Positions 7,641-16,817 of a stretch of DNA of 64,000 nucleotides are shown here, piece by piece. Numbering within the stretch: the first letter of the stretch is position 1; each line of letters opens with the position of its first letter. The DNA is taken from positions 1,488,001 to 1,552,000 of the forward strand of contig NZ_CP091788.1 of NCBI RefSeq assembly GCF_022024055.1, read 5' to 3'. Under the pieces are notes generated by a model. That model was not told where the DNA came from. It worked only from the letters and a program-made list of their open reading frames with translations, and did no database searches. Origin of the DNA: Prevotella sp. E2-28 (GTDB lineage: Bacteria > Bacteroidota > Bacteroidia > Bacteroidales > Bacteroidaceae). Made by a program: the position numbers and the translations under genes.

Positions 7641-9938
7641 ATGAATAGATTTTTCTTCACGATATCTGCTTTGCTCTGTGCCGTTTTCTTACAGGCACAG
7701 GATGTGGTCATACATGCGGTGACTCGTAATGTTAATGCGAATCAGGCTCGTGTCACGCTGACTTCTGGCGATAAGAAGTACTATAACACGACTGATGTTT
7801 CAGCGATAGATCTTGACCACTCTTCTGGTAAGATAACAGTAAATATTGGCGCAGAGACTGATGTGTATAATAGCACAGTATCGAGCCTGTCTTTTGTTAA
7901 GAAAATTTCGAGTTCTGAGAGTGTTCAGATTACTGAGGCTCAGGGATGGCTGGAATCGGCTTATGTGAAGTTTGCCCCCTTTGATGGTGCTACTTCCTAT
8001 CATGTCTATGTGAAGGGCGGACAATATAGTGACTTCACCAAGATTGATGATCAGCTGATTCGTAGCTATGGCACTTATAATCGTGCTGATGCTATGGGCC
8101 TCAAGGCTGGTGAGTATGCACTCAAAGTGGTGCCTGTGATAGATGATATCGAGGTAGAGACAGCTGCTAAGACGGTCTCAGGCCTTGTTGTCAAGAGTTT
8201 CAATCGTGATGGTTATGCCCACTATAATGCTACTGCAGGCATTGGTGCTTATAACAACGATGGCACGTTGAAAGCGAACGCCCGTGTGCTGTATGTCAGC
8301 AAGGCCAATGCTAAGACGGTGACATTGGAGATGCAGGTGGGTAGTAGCAAATACGAGACGCGTACTGGTATTCAGGATATTATCCAGGCTTATGAGAAGG
8401 GCGTTGAGACGCGTCCACTCGATATCCGCATCATCGGACTCCTGAAAAAGGCCGATATGCCTGAACTGGGCAGTAGTGCCATTGGTCTGCAGGTCAAGGG
8501 TAAGGGACAGAACATGAACCTCACCATCGAGGGTGTGGGCTCTGATGCTACTTTCCATGGCTTTGGCGTGCTGGTTCGTGCTTGTAAATACGTGGAACTG
8601 CGTAACTTGGGTGTGATGATGCACGAGGAGGATGGCATCAGCTTTGATACGGATAATGAGCATGTATGGGGGCATCATCTCGACATCTTCTATGGCAAGA
8701 ACAAGGGTGGCGACAAGGCTAAGGGTGATGGCTCGTTCGATGTGAAGGGTACGTTCTATTGTACCGTTAGCGATAACCACTTCTGGGATAGTGGCAAGTG
8801 TAACCTCAACTCCAATGGTGATGAGGTGGACTATGTGACTTATCATCATAACTGGTACGACCACTCTGACTCTCGTCATCCTCGTGTGCGTAAGTCTAAG
8901 CACCTGCATGTCTTTAACAACTATTTCGATGGTAATGCGAAGTATGGCGTGGGTGCTACTACGGGCTCGTGCATCTTTGTTGAGAAGAACTACTATCGCA
9001 ACTGTAAATACCCGATGCTGATTTCTAAGCAGGGCTCTGACATCCATAATGGTGTAGGGTCGAGTGCTGATACCAAGGGTACTTTCTCTAACGAGGATGG
9101 TGGTATCATCAAGGCATACGACAACTATATGACTGGTCAGAAGAGCTTTGAGCCTTACGCGGCTGGCGATGCTACCTACAGCAAGCATTTCGATGCTTAT
9201 GTCGTTCAGAATCGTACGGATCAGGTGCCTGCAGAGGTGGTCACGCTTCAGGGTGGTACAGGCTATAATAACTTCGATACAGAGGATAGCTTCTATACTT
9301 ATACGCCTGATGCGAAAGAAGATGTGCCTACTGTAGTGACTGGTCATTATGGCGCAGGGCGATGTGAACATGGTGATTTCCAGTACACGTTCAATAATGC
9401 GACTGAGGATGCCAACTATGACGTCATCCTTGACCTCTCGAATAAACTGGAGGCTTATACCAGTTCGCTTGTCAAGGTCTATGGTGATATGGGTGCTGTC
9501 AGCGAGGAGCAAGACCCTGTAGATCCTACACCCCAGCCAGGGGATGACCCAGAACCACAGGAGGGTACTATCATCTGTACTTTCGATGGAGAGCCCTCAA
9601 ACAGTATGTTTACTTTGAGTTCCACAACGACCTATGGCGATGGTAAGATCACTTACAATGAAACGTATTACAAGAAGGGTGTGAAGCTCGACAGCAAGGG
9701 CACTATCACCTTCAAGCCTCTGAAGAATTATAACATGACGCTCGTACTGGCTACTGCCAAGAGTGGTCGTGATGTGAAACTCAATGATGCGAAGACTACT
9801 GTTGGTGGTACGGAGAATACCACTGGTGCTTATTACGAGATGGCACCTATCTCTCTGTCTGCCAATACGGAATATAAGATTACCAAGGGCTCTGCAGAGT
9901 CCATCGTGATGATTATCAAATTAGAACCCCAAGAGTAA
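7641..9938 (+). CDS. Secreted pectate lyase, polysaccharide lyase family 1
   Basis: 765 residues. A signal peptide (to about residue 19, FLQAQD) is followed by an immunoglobulin-like N-terminal region. A parallel beta-helix lyase domain (about 180-610) contains the PL1 signature YHHNWYDHSDSRHPR near residues 398-413, which includes the conserved WYDH and the RHPR arginines, plus HVFNNYFDG. A proline/aspartate-rich linker (EQDPVDPTPQPGDDPEPQ) leads to a C-terminal beta-sandwich of about 115 residues, possibly carbohydrate-binding. PL1 enzymes cut polygalacturonate by beta-elimination with Ca2+. No obvious type IX tail is seen at its own C-terminus. Confidence 0.88.
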   Translation: MNRFFFTISALLCAVFLQAQDVVIHAVTRNVNANQARVTLTSGDKKYYNTTDVSAIDLDHSSGKITVNIGAETDVYNSTVSSLSFVKKISSSESVQITEAQGWLESAYVKFAPFDGATSYHVYVKGGQYSDFTKIDDQLIRSYGTYNRADAMGLKAGEYALKVVPVIDDIEVETAAKTVSGLVVKSFNRDGYAHYNATAGIGAYNNDGTLKANARVLYVSKANAKTVTLEMQVGSSKYETRTGIQDIIQAYEKGVETRPLDIRIIGLLKKADMPELGSSAIGLQVKGKGQNMNLTIEGVGSDATFHGFGVLVRACKYVELRNLGVMMHEEDGISFDTDNEHVWGHHLDIFYGKNKGGDKAKGDGSFDVKGTFYCTVSDNHFWDSGKCNLNSNGDEVDYVTYHHNWYDHSDSRHPRVRKSKHLHVFNNYFDGNAKYGVGATTGSCIFVEKNYYRNCKYPMLISKQGSDIHNGVGSSADTKGTFSNEDGGIIKAYDNYMTGQKSFEPYAAGDATYSKHFDAYVVQNRTDQVPAEVVTLQGGTGYNNFDTEDSFYTYTPDAKEDVPTVVTGHYGAGRCEHGDFQYTFNNATEDANYDVILDLSNKLEAYTSSLVKVYGDMGAVSEEQDPVDPTPQPGDDPEPQEGTIICTFDGEPSNSMFTLSSTTTYGDGKITYNETYYKKGVKLDSKGTITFKPLKNYNMTLVLATAKSGRDVKLNDAKTTVGGTENTTGAYYEMAPISLSANTEYKITKGSAESIVMIIKLEPQE

Positions 9939-9941
9939 GGA

Positions 9942-12191
9942 TTGAAAAGACCTTTTATTGCATTCCATAACAAAAAAGGTATCTTGTGTTATACCTTTGT
10001 GCTGAGCGCGATGTCTCTGTTGACGTCGTGCTCTAGCACGAAGTATGTGCCTGCTGATGAGTCTCTCCTGAATAGTGTCAAGGTGAAGACGGAGAGTAGC
10101 TATCGTGATGTCAACACGGCTTCCCTCCGAAATTATGTGCGTCAGATGCCTAACAGTCGTTGGTTCTCGCTCTATAAACTTCCGCTGGCTGTCTATTCTC
10201 TCTCAGGTCGTGATAGCACGAAATGGATTAATCGCACGTTGAAGTCCATGGGTGAACCGCCTGTCGTTTTCGATAGCGCACGCTCTGTTCAGACATGTGC
10301 CGACCTCACTCAGCAGTTGAAGAACGAGGGATTCCTGGATGCACAGGTGGGAATGCAGGTCGTAAAGAAACGACGAAAGGCTGATGTGACGTATCTCTTG
10401 GAACCTGGTGAACCTTATTTCGTGGATAGTATCGACTATGCTGTTCAGGATGCGGAGATAGCTCGAATACTCGCCTGTCAGGATAGGTCTAAGAGTTTGA
10501 TTTACAAGGGTATGAAGTTCGATGTCTCTAAGCTTGATGCTGAGCGCAAACGTATCACGACCCTCTTGGCTGATAGTGGGTATTATCGTTTCCATAAGGA
10601 CTTCATCACTTATCAGGCTGACTCCATAGCTCATTCGCGTCTCATTCACCTCACTTTGCGCCTCTCACCTTATCAGCAACGTGATGGCAATAGTGAGGAC
10701 CATACGCGCTTCTGGCTGAGGAATATCTCGTACGAGAGTGGTAATCCTAACGACAGTAGGCTGCATCTTCGTCAGCATGTCCTCAATGAGTGTACCCACA
10801 TGCAGGCTGGCCGACCTTATACGGCTACTGGTTTGCAGAACACGTATAATCACTTTGGCCGAATGCAGGCTGTGAAATATACGAATATCACGTTCTCGCA
10901 GGTGCCTTCTACTGATTCGCTCGACTGTCTGATACAGTTGCAGATGAACAAGCCCTCTACGTTGAGTTTCCAGCCTGAGGGTACGAATACGGCAGGTGAC
11001 CTGGGCGCAGCGGCATCATTGACTTATCAGAATCGTAACCTCTTCCGTGGTAGTGAGGTCATCAGTATTCAGTTGCGTGGTGCTTATGAGGCTATCCGTG
11101 GTCTGGAGGGCTATTCTAATCAGGATTTCGTGGAGTATAGCTCTGAGGCCAAGTTGCAGTTCCCGCGTTTTATCTCGCCCTTTATCAATAGTCATATCCG
11201 CCAGCAGGTGAATGCTACCAGTGAGGTTTCCCTGCTCTACGACATACAGAATCGTCCTGAGTTTCATCGACGCCTCCTTTCTGTGGCATGGCGTTATAAA
11301 TGGAGCTTCCCGCATCGTCATGATCGTTACCAGTTGGATCTCCTTGACCTGAACTATGTCTTCATGCCCTGGATTTCTGATACGTTCCGAAAGGAGTATC
11401 TGGAGAACGACAATACGCGTAATGCAATCCTGCGTTATAATTACGAGGACTTGTTTATTACGAAGATTGGCTTTGGCTATTCTTATAGCAAGGACAACAC
11501 GGCGTTTAAGTCAAATATAGAGACCTCTGGTAATCTCCTGTCCTTAGGCTCTAAGTTATGGCATGCTGAGAAGGATGCCTTGGGGCATTATCAGATGTTT
11601 AATATTGCCTTTGCACAGTATGTCAAGGGTGATTTTGACCTGAGCCATGCCTTCCTGATAGATCAGAACAACCAACTGGTACTTCACCTCGGCATAGGTA
11701 TTGCCTATCCTTATGGCAACTCGTCTGTGTTGCCGTTCGAGAAGCGTTATTTCTCTGGTGGTGCCAATAGTGTGCGTGGCTGGAGCGTGCGTACCTTGGG
11801 GCCTGGTAAGTATAAGGAGCGCGATGGACGTATCAACTTTATTAACCAGACGGGTGACATGAAGCTCGACCTCAATGCGGAGTTCCGTACACGCCTGTTC
11901 TGGAAATTCAGTGGCGCCCTGTTTGTGGATGCAGGTAATATATGGACCTTGCGAGAGTATAAGGAACAGCCTGGCGGACAGTTTGATATCAAGGATTTCC
12001 CTAATCAGATAGCTGTGGGCTATGGACTTGGCCTGCGCCTGAACTTCGACTATTTCATCCTGCGTTTCGACCTGGGTATGAAGGCTGTGAACCCAGCTTA
12101 TGAGGCTGACGATGATGAGCATTATCCCATCCTTCATCCGAAGTTCAGTCGTGACTATGCGTTCCATTTTGCCGTGGGACTGCCATTCTGA
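9942..12191 (+). CDS. TamL-like lipidated BamA/TamA-family outer-membrane protein
   Basis: 749 residues. The N-terminus carries a lipobox (SLLTSC followed by SSTKYVP), then POTRA-like repeats (about 50-330) and an Omp85 16-strand barrel with SGGANSVRGW near residue 610 and a C-terminal aromatic residue (FAVGLPF). Lipidated TamA homologues (TamL) are a known Bacteroidota variant that pairs with TamB for outer-membrane protein or lipid transport. No tamB is visible here. The only start giving a full signal peptide is TTG at 9942; the next ATG (near 10011) would leave too few residues before the lipobox. It follows the lyase by 3 nt, so it is likely in the same transcript. Confidence 0.8.
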   Translation: MKRPFIAFHNKKGILCYTFVLSAMSLLTSCSSTKYVPADESLLNSVKVKTESSYRDVNTASLRNYVRQMPNSRWFSLYKLPLAVYSLSGRDSTKWINRTLKSMGEPPVVFDSARSVQTCADLTQQLKNEGFLDAQVGMQVVKKRRKADVTYLLEPGEPYFVDSIDYAVQDAEIARILACQDRSKSLIYKGMKFDVSKLDAERKRITTLLADSGYYRFHKDFITYQADSIAHSRLIHLTLRLSPYQQRDGNSEDHTRFWLRNISYESGNPNDSRLHLRQHVLNECTHMQAGRPYTATGLQNTYNHFGRMQAVKYTNITFSQVPSTDSLDCLIQLQMNKPSTLSFQPEGTNTAGDLGAAASLTYQNRNLFRGSEVISIQLRGAYEAIRGLEGYSNQDFVEYSSEAKLQFPRFISPFINSHIRQQVNATSEVSLLYDIQNRPEFHRRLLSVAWRYKWSFPHRHDRYQLDLLDLNYVFMPWISDTFRKEYLENDNTRNAILRYNYEDLFITKIGFGYSYSKDNTAFKSNIETSGNLLSLGSKLWHAEKDALGHYQMFNIAFAQYVKGDFDLSHAFLIDQNNQLVLHLGIGIAYPYGNSSVLPFEKRYFSGGANSVRGWSVRTLGPGKYKERDGRINFINQTGDMKLDLNAEFRTRLFWKFSGALFVDAGNIWTLREYKEQPGGQFDIKDFPNQIAVGYGLGLRLNFDYFILRFDLGMKAVNPAYEADDDEHYPILHPKFSRDYAFHFAVGLPF

Positions 12192-12212
12192 TGGTGAATA
12201 AGTAAAAAGAAA

Positions 12213-13031
12213 ATGTTGAGATTTATATCATTTGGAAGTGGAAGTAGCGGAAACTGCTACTATTTGTATACAGAGACTGACGGTCTCATCATTGATGCTG
12301 GTGTGGGCATCCGTACGCTGAAGAAGTATTTCCGTGACTACGGACTGAGCTTCAGTAAGGTGCATCGTATCCTCATTACGCATGATCATGCCGACCATAT
12401 CAAGTGTGTGGGCAGCATGAGCCATGATTTCATGTTGCCCGTCTTTGCTACGCAGGCTGTTCATGCTGGTATTGATCGCAACTACTGTGTGGCACGTAAG
12501 GTGGGCAGTGGCTTGCGTCAGTATCTGGAGCCAGGTGTCACCGTCCAATTGGGCGAGTTCACTGTGACGCCTTTCTCTGTACCTCACGACAGTAGTGATA
12601 ACGTGGGTTATCTGGTTGAGGCGCAGGACACGGTGTTCTGTCTGATGACTGATGCAGGACGTGTGACGGATGAGATGGCAACTTATATCAATCGTGCACA
12701 TTATCTGGTCATCGAGGCTAACCATGATCGTGAGATGTTGCAGCAGGGCCCTTATCCTCAGCATCTCAAGGAGCGTATTGTATGTGGCACAGGCCACCTC
12801 AATAACGAGGCTTGTGCACAGGCTATTGCTACCAACATGAGTGAGCACCTCCGTCAGGTGTGGCTTTGTCATCTCTCAGAGGAGAATAATCACCCTGAGT
12901 TGGCACGTAAGACGGTGGAGGCTGTCCTGCGTTCTTATGGCATCGTACCAGGCACAGATTTGAAGTTGGAGGTACTAAAGCGCACCATGCCTACGGGCAT
13001 CTTTGATCTAGAGCCCCCGACAAGCGAATGA
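12213..13031 (+). CDS. Metallo-beta-lactamase-fold hydrolase, WalJ/YycJ-like
   Basis: 272 residues. The MBL signature is present: FGSGSSGNCYYL at the N-terminus, the metal site ITHDHADH near residue 54, HDSSDNVGY, and VIEANHD/ GTGHLNNEA downstream. This set fits the YycJ/WalJ (RNase-like MBL) group. The start ATG at 12213 is 21 nt after the tamL-like stop. It ends the housekeeping run before the polysaccharide locus. The physiological substrate is unknown. Confidence 0.85.
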   Translation: MLRFISFGSGSSGNCYYLYTETDGLIIDAGVGIRTLKKYFRDYGLSFSKVHRILITHDHADHIKCVGSMSHDFMLPVFATQAVHAGIDRNYCVARKVGSGLRQYLEPGVTVQLGEFTVTPFSVPHDSSDNVGYLVEAQDTVFCLMTDAGRVTDEMATYINRAHYLVIEANHDREMLQQGPYPQHLKERIVCGTGHLNNEACAQAIATNMSEHLRQVWLCHLSEENNHPELARKTVEAVLRSYGIVPGTDLKLEVLKRTMPTGIFDLEPPTSE

Positions 13032-13123
13032 AGATTCGAAAATAAGGTTAAATCTTTTATAATTATTCCATTCTTATCGACGAATAACCCTCTTTTCGTG
13101 GACAAAATTCTTCATATCTGTTC

Positions 13124-13171
13124 TATAAGACGCCTTTTTCCTTTTCCCAAACTTACAAAAAGCATCTTATA
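13124..13171. terminator. Imperfect inverted repeat, possible terminator before capsule locus
   Basis: TATAAGACGCCTTTTT (13124-13139) pairs imperfectly with AAAAAGCATCTTATA (13157-13171) across a 17-nt loop. It lies in the AT-rich space after the MBL-fold gene and before the upxY promoter, where a terminator is expected. The stem is AT-rich, so this is tentative. Confidence 0.35.
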
Positions 13172-13216
13172 AACAAAAAAATTCCCATTTTAAAGAATAA
13201 GTTTAAAAAAAAATTG

Positions 13217-13224
13217 TACCTTTG
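13217..13224 (+). promoter_or_regulatory. -7 box of the polysaccharide-locus promoter
   Basis: TACCTTTG fits the Bacteroidota TAnnTTTG box and sits upstream of a leader of about 165 nt. No inverted repeats bracket it, so there is no sign that this promoter is invertible as in many Bacteroides capsule loci. A clear -33 element is not visible in the A-rich upstream DNA. Confidence 0.7.
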
Positions 13225-13226
13225 CA

Positions 13227-13261
13227 CACGGTAGAAGTCCTTTTAAGGACTGTTTACCGTG
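13227..13261 (+). promoter_or_regulatory. 5'-end leader hairpin
   Basis: CACGGTA (13227-13233) pairs with TACCGTG (13255-13261), and inside it AGTCCTT pairs with AAGGACT. The hairpin lies at or within a few bases of the predicted transcript 5' end and probably protects the RNA or forms part of the antitermination leader. Confidence 0.6.
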
Positions 13262-13290
13262 ACAGTGAATGTACGAAATCCGCTCATGTA

Positions 13291-13314
13291 GCTGGAAATC
13301 AGCGCAGAAAGTGA
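13291..13314 (+). promoter_or_regulatory. Leader motif shared with the second leader at 63924
   Basis: GCTGGAAATCAGC forms a 4-bp stem with a GAAAT loop. The 13-mer CTGGAAATCAGCG (13292-13304) recurs exactly at 63924-63936, and the adjoining CAGAAAGTGA (13305-13314) recurs at 63871-63880. This is a candidate recognition element for an UpxY-type factor; that role is inference. Confidence 0.5.
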
Positions 13315-13342
13315 ATAGTTACATCGACATAAATATCCTCAC

Positions 13343-13389
13343 AGGGGCTCTGCCAAGGCATTTGGTGGTGACCCCCTCTTTTTGTTTTT
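13343..13389 (+). terminator. Leader attenuator (intrinsic-terminator-like) before upxY
   Basis: AGGGG (13343-13347) pairs with CCCCT (13373-13377), enclosing CCAA/TTGG, and is followed by CTCTTTTTGTTTTT ending 6 nt before the upxY ATG. A terminator between promoter and first gene is what an UpxY antitermination system requires. The T-tract also occupies the ribosome-binding region. Confidence 0.65.
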
Positions 13390-13395
13390 ACACTA

Positions 13396-13974
13396 ATGGA
13401 GTCTGTTGAAGCGACACTTCCCCGTAAGGAACAGGTTTTGTGGTACCCCATGCGTGTGAGCTATGGTCGTGAGGAGGCTATCAAAGATGTGCTCGATAAT
13501 CTTTCTGTTCGTAATTTCCTGCCTATGCAGCGCCTTCGTGGTTGGATAGATGATGATGGTGAACCTCGCCAGCGTCTCGTTCCTGCCATCCGTAATCTCA
13601 TCTTCGTAAACGCTTCGCAGCAACGCATTACGGAGTTGAAGATGTACAACAAGGATTGTCAGCCCTTGCGTTATATGACTAATCCTTTCTCGCATGATGA
13701 TACAGACTATCTCCTCACTGTTCCTAATCATCAGATGGAGAATTTCATCCGTGTAGCTTCTGTGGAGGACGACCGTCTGCTTTATCTCGATCCTAACGTG
13801 GAGTATCTGAATAAGCCGGGAAAGAAGGTTCGTATCACCGATGGAGACTTCAAGGATGCAGAAGGTGTCATTAAGCGCATCAAGAATAATAAGCGCGTAG
13901 TGGTTGAGATTCAGGGTGTTGCTGCCGTAGCAATCACTTATGTGCCCTCCGTTTGGCTGGAGCCAATCGATTAA
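13396..13974 (+). CDS. upxY: UpxY-family transcription antiterminator (NusG paralogue)
   Basis: 192 residues. The N-terminal NGN-like part begins at LWYPMRVSYGREEAIKDVL, and a C-terminal KOW motif lies in KKVRITDGDFKDAEGVIKRI (about residues 140-170). UpxY proteins in Bacteroides travel with RNA polymerase and prevent early termination in the leader of their own capsule operon. As expected, this is the first gene of a polysaccharide locus, and the leader upstream contains a terminator-like hairpin. No upxZ (inhibitor of competing UpxY proteins) follows. Confidence 0.9.
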   Translation: MESVEATLPRKEQVLWYPMRVSYGREEAIKDVLDNLSVRNFLPMQRLRGWIDDDGEPRQRLVPAIRNLIFVNASQQRITELKMYNKDCQPLRYMTNPFSHDDTDYLLTVPNHQMENFIRVASVEDDRLLYLDPNVEYLNKPGKKVRITDGDFKDAEGVIKRIKNNKRVVVEIQGVAAVAITYVPSVWLEPID

Positions 13975-14014
13975 TGTATAAATTGACATAATATGAACTT
14001 TTGGAGCAGTGAGC

Positions 14015-14041
14015 GCAAAAGAGAATGTTTTCTCATTTTGC
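14015..14041 (+). other. Hairpin between upxY and ugd
   Basis: GCAAAAGAGAA (14015-14025) pairs with TTCTC-A-TTTTGC (14030-14041), 11 bp with one bulged A and a TGTT loop. It is not followed by a T-run, so it is more likely an RNA-processing or stability structure than a terminator. The rest of the 107-nt gap shows nothing. Confidence 0.4.
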
Positions 14042-14081
14042 CGAGTCGTGACAAAAGTGCATGATAAAACAACGTTTTAGC

Positions 14082-15431
14082 ATGAATATAGCAATTGTAG
14101 GAACCGGTTATGTTGGTTTGGTCAGTGGAACTTGCTTCGCTGAGATGGGAGCTCATGTCACCTGTGTGGATGTTGACGCTCAGAAAATTCAGAAGTTGAA
14201 GGATGGCATCATGCCTATCTATGAGCCTGGCCTTGAGGAATTGGTCAAGCGTAATGTAGAGTATGGTCGTCTTCAGTTCACCACAGATCTCACTGAAGTC
14301 CTCGATGATGTCGAGGTTGTCTTCTCAGCTGTAGGTACACCTCCTGATGAGGATGGCTCTGCCGACCTGAAGTATGTGCTGGCCGTGGCTAAGCAGTTTG
14401 GCCAGCATATCAACAAATACACCATTCTCGTTACCAAGTCAACAGTACCCGTAGGCACAGCCCAGAAGGTGAAGGCTGCTATTCAGGCTGAGTTGGATAA
14501 GCGTGGCGTGCAGGTTCCTTTCGATGTAGCCTCTAACCCCGAGTTCCTCAAGGAGGGTGCAGCTATTAAGGACTTCATGTCTCCCGACCGTGTGGTGGTC
14601 GGTACTGAGAGCGAGAAGGCCAAGGAGGTAATGACTCGCCTTTACAAGCCATTCCTCATCAATAACTTCCGTGTTATCTTCATGGATATCCCCTCTGCTG
14701 AGATGACCAAGTATGCTGCCAATGCCATGTTGGCTACGCGTATCTCTTTCATGAATGATATCGCCAACCTCTGTGAACTTGTAGGTGCTAATGTTGATCA
14801 TGTTCGCAAAGGCATCGGCACAGATGCTCGTATCGGCACCAAGTTCCTCTATGCAGGTTGTGGCTATGGTGGCTCTTGCTTCCCTAAAGACGTAAAAGCC
14901 CTCCTTCATACCGGCCTTGATAATGGTTATCACATGGAGGTTATCGAAGCTGTAGAGCGAGTCAACGAGAAGCAGAAGTCCATTGTTTATGATAAGATTA
15001 TTAAAGCCCTCGGCATCTCTGGTTCTGTATGTGGTAATTCTTCTGCCACTCCTCTCAAGGGAAAGACCATAGCGATCATAGGTCTCAGTTTTAAACCCGA
15101 AACTGATGATATGCGTGAGGCTCCAGCCTTGGTTGTCATTGACAAGCTTTTGAAGGACGGTGCCACTGTCCGTGTCTTTGATCCAGTTGCCATGGACGAA
15201 TGCAAGCGTCGCATTGGTGATGTCGTCACCTACTGCAAGAATATGTACGATGCCGCTGATGGTGCCGATGTCTTCGCCCTCCTCACAGAATGGCGTCAGT
15301 TCCGTATGCCCTCTTGGAATGTCATCAAGAAAGTCATGACAGGTAATGTCGTTGTTGATGGCAGAAACATCTATGACCGTCAGGAACTCGAGGAGCAAGG
15401 CTTCATCTACACACGTATTGGCGAAAAGTAA
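14082..15431 (+). CDS. ugd: UDP-glucose 6-dehydrogenase family protein
   Basis: 449 residues from ATG at 14082, where the Rossmann motif MNIAIVGTGYVGLVSG starts at once; the in-frame ATG at 14061 would add seven residues not usual for the family. The catalytic cysteine lies in GCGYGGSCFPKD (near residue 266). The enzyme oxidises a UDP-sugar (or GDP-mannose) at C6 with two NAD+ to give a uronic acid precursor for the polysaccharide. UDP-glucose is the usual substrate; UDP-HexNAc or GDP-mannose cannot be excluded. Confidence 0.88.
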   Translation: MNIAIVGTGYVGLVSGTCFAEMGAHVTCVDVDAQKIQKLKDGIMPIYEPGLEELVKRNVEYGRLQFTTDLTEVLDDVEVVFSAVGTPPDEDGSADLKYVLAVAKQFGQHINKYTILVTKSTVPVGTAQKVKAAIQAELDKRGVQVPFDVASNPEFLKEGAAIKDFMSPDRVVVGTESEKAKEVMTRLYKPFLINNFRVIFMDIPSAEMTKYAANAMLATRISFMNDIANLCELVGANVDHVRKGIGTDARIGTKFLYAGCGYGGSCFPKDVKALLHTGLDNGYHMEVIEAVERVNEKQKSIVYDKIIKALGISGSVCGNSSATPLKGKTIAIIGLSFKPETDDMREAPALVVIDKLLKDGATVRVFDPVAMDECKRRIGDVVTYCKNMYDAADGADVFALLTEWRQFRMPSWNVIKKVMTGNVVVDGRNIYDRQELEEQGFIYTRIGEK

Positions 15432-15466
15432 ATTGATACTCAAAATTGAATAAGAAAATTCGAAAT

Positions 15467-16591
15467 ATGAAAACAGCGTTAATTACTGGTATTACTGGTC
15501 AGGACGGAAGTTATTTGGCCGAGTTCCTGTTGGAAAAAGGTTATGATGTTCATGGAACTATTCGTCGTAGTTCTGTGGACTTTCGTGAGCGTATTGCTCA
15601 CCTCGAGGGCACACCCCACTTCCATCTGCATTATGCAGACCTTGGTGACTCTATGAGTGTATTAGGTGTTATTGCTAAGGTGCGCCCTGATGAGATATAT
15701 AATCTGGCAGCTCAGAGCCATGTGCAGGTGAGCTTCGACTCTCCTGAGTTCACGGCTGATGTCGATGCTGTGGGTGTTCTTCGTATCTTGGAGGCAGTGC
15801 GTCAGCTGGGCATGACTGATACCTGTCGTATCTATCAGGCATCGACCTCGGAACTCTATGGCAAGGTCGAAGAAGTACCTCAAAACGAGAATACCCCTTT
15901 CCATCCCTATAGCCCGTATGCAGTTGCCAAGCAATATGGCTTCTGGATTGTCAAGGAATATCGTGAGGCATACAACATGTATTGTTGCTCAGGTATTCTG
16001 TTCAACCATGAGTCAGAGCGTCGTGGAGAGACCTTCGTAACTCGTAAAATCACTCTCGCTGCAGCACGTATCAGCCAGGGCCTACAGCAGTGCCTCTACC
16101 TGGGTAACATGGATTCACTTCGCGACTGGGGCTATGCCAAGGACTATGTAGAGTGCATGTGGCTCATCCTCCAGCAGGACAAACCAGAGGACTTCGTGAT
16201 TGCTACTGGTGTACAGCATAGTGTCCGCGAGTTCACTGAACTTGCTTTCAAACATGCAGGTATTGAGTTGAAGTTCGAGGGCGAGGGTCTTAACGAAATT
16301 GGCATTTGCGTTAAGGATGTAAGAGGTAAGAGGGAAGATGGAAGAAATCTGGAGGGCGAAGTCCTCGTTCGCGTTTCTCCCGACTTCTATAGACCAACTG
16401 ACGTGGTTAACCTTTGGGGCGACCCTACAAAGGCAAAAGCAAAGCTTGGTTGGAATCCATCAAAGACAAGTTTCGAGGAACTTGTCAAATTGATGGTAGA
16501 ATCAGACATGGCGAAGGTTGCATCCGAAGATGCCGCCATGAAAGTTCGTACGAATCTCGCAGAGTATTTGGAGAAAGGTATTGTCAAATAA
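15467..16591 (+). CDS. gmd: GDP-mannose 4,6-dehydratase
   Basis: 374 residues from ATG at 15467, which gives [20 protein letters not shown] directly; an upstream TTG start is less likely. The GxxGxxG motif, the YxxxK pair (YAVAKQYGF) and [17 protein letters not shown] are diagnostic of Gmd. The product, GDP-4-keto-6-deoxy-D-mannose, is the precursor of GDP-L-fucose, GDP-rhamnose, GDP-perosamine and GDP-colitose. No fcl (GDP-fucose synthase) or other obvious next enzyme lies in the window, so the partner is elsewhere or one of the aminotransferases uses it. A degenerate repeat copy begins 2 nt after the stop. Confidence 0.93.
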   Translation: MKTALITGITGQDGSYLAEFLLEKGYDVHGTIRRSSVDFRERIAHLEGTPHFHLHYADLGDSMSVLGVIAKVRPDEIYNLAAQSHVQVSFDSPEFTADVDAVGVLRILEAVRQLGMTDTCRIYQASTSELYGKVEEVPQNENTPFHPYSPYAVAKQYGFWIVKEYREAYNMYCCSGILFNHESERRGETFVTRKITLAAARISQGLQQCLYLGNMDSLRDWGYAKDYVECMWLILQQDKPEDFVIATGVQHSVREFTELAFKHAGIELKFEGEGLNEIGICVKDVRGKREDGRNLEGEVLVRVSPDFYRPTDVVNLWGDPTKAKAKLGWNPSKTSFEELVKLMVESDMAKVASEDAAMKVRTNLAEYLEKGIVK

Positions 16592-16593
16592 CT

Positions 16594-16690
16594 ATGTCGG
16601 ATAAGGCTGCGGTTGAGCGAGTACAATGCCATGCTTGCATGAGCATTGTCGAGCGTGAGCAGTCTCGAGCGAAGCTCAACTCGTCTCCTG
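16594..16690 (+). repeat. Diverged palindromic repeat, copy R1
   Basis: About 97 bp. It matches copy R2 (19660-19755) over its length, sharing AAGGCTGCG, CGTGAGCAG, CTCGAGCG and GCTCAAC. Its central hairpin is ACAATGC-CATGC / GCATG-A-GCATTGT (16623-16649), while R2 has different bases that still pair. A short frame (MSDKAAVERVQCHACMSI...) is open through R1, but the same frame is stopped in R2, so it is not taken as a gene. Confidence 0.6.
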
Positions 16691-16817
16691 ACATAAGCCC
16701 CACCCACAAGCCCTGATGCCAAAGAGCCTTTCTGGCACATTGCCATCACCAAAAGCGGTGTTTATCACTCTTTTAGAGAGATAAGTTTTACTTTCTGCTA
16801 ACGCATAATAGTAATTT
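16691..16817. other. Intergenic space before the HEPN/PIN-like gene
   Basis: About 127 nt after repeat R1. A short hairpin (CACC/GGTG near 16750-16763, with TTTAT after it) may be a weak terminator of the upxY-ugd-gmd transcript. No convincing promoter box for the following gene was found. Confidence 0.3.

Noticed and set aside
8178..9512. Long antisense open frame (444 codons) opposite the pectate lyase
   Set aside because: It mirrors the codon pattern of a strongly coding plus-strand gene with clear PL1 motifs; its translation has no recognisable domain and no initiation context.
13100..13300. Invertible capsule promoter as in Bacteroides fragilis
   Set aside because: No inverted repeats bracket the TACCTTTG box; the inverted repeat at 13124-13171 lies wholly upstream, and no recombinase gene is close.
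16594..16716. Small gene MSDKAAVERVQ in repeat R1
   Set aside because: The homologous frame in R2 has a stop after eight codons and the conserved feature is hairpin pairing, not protein sequence.
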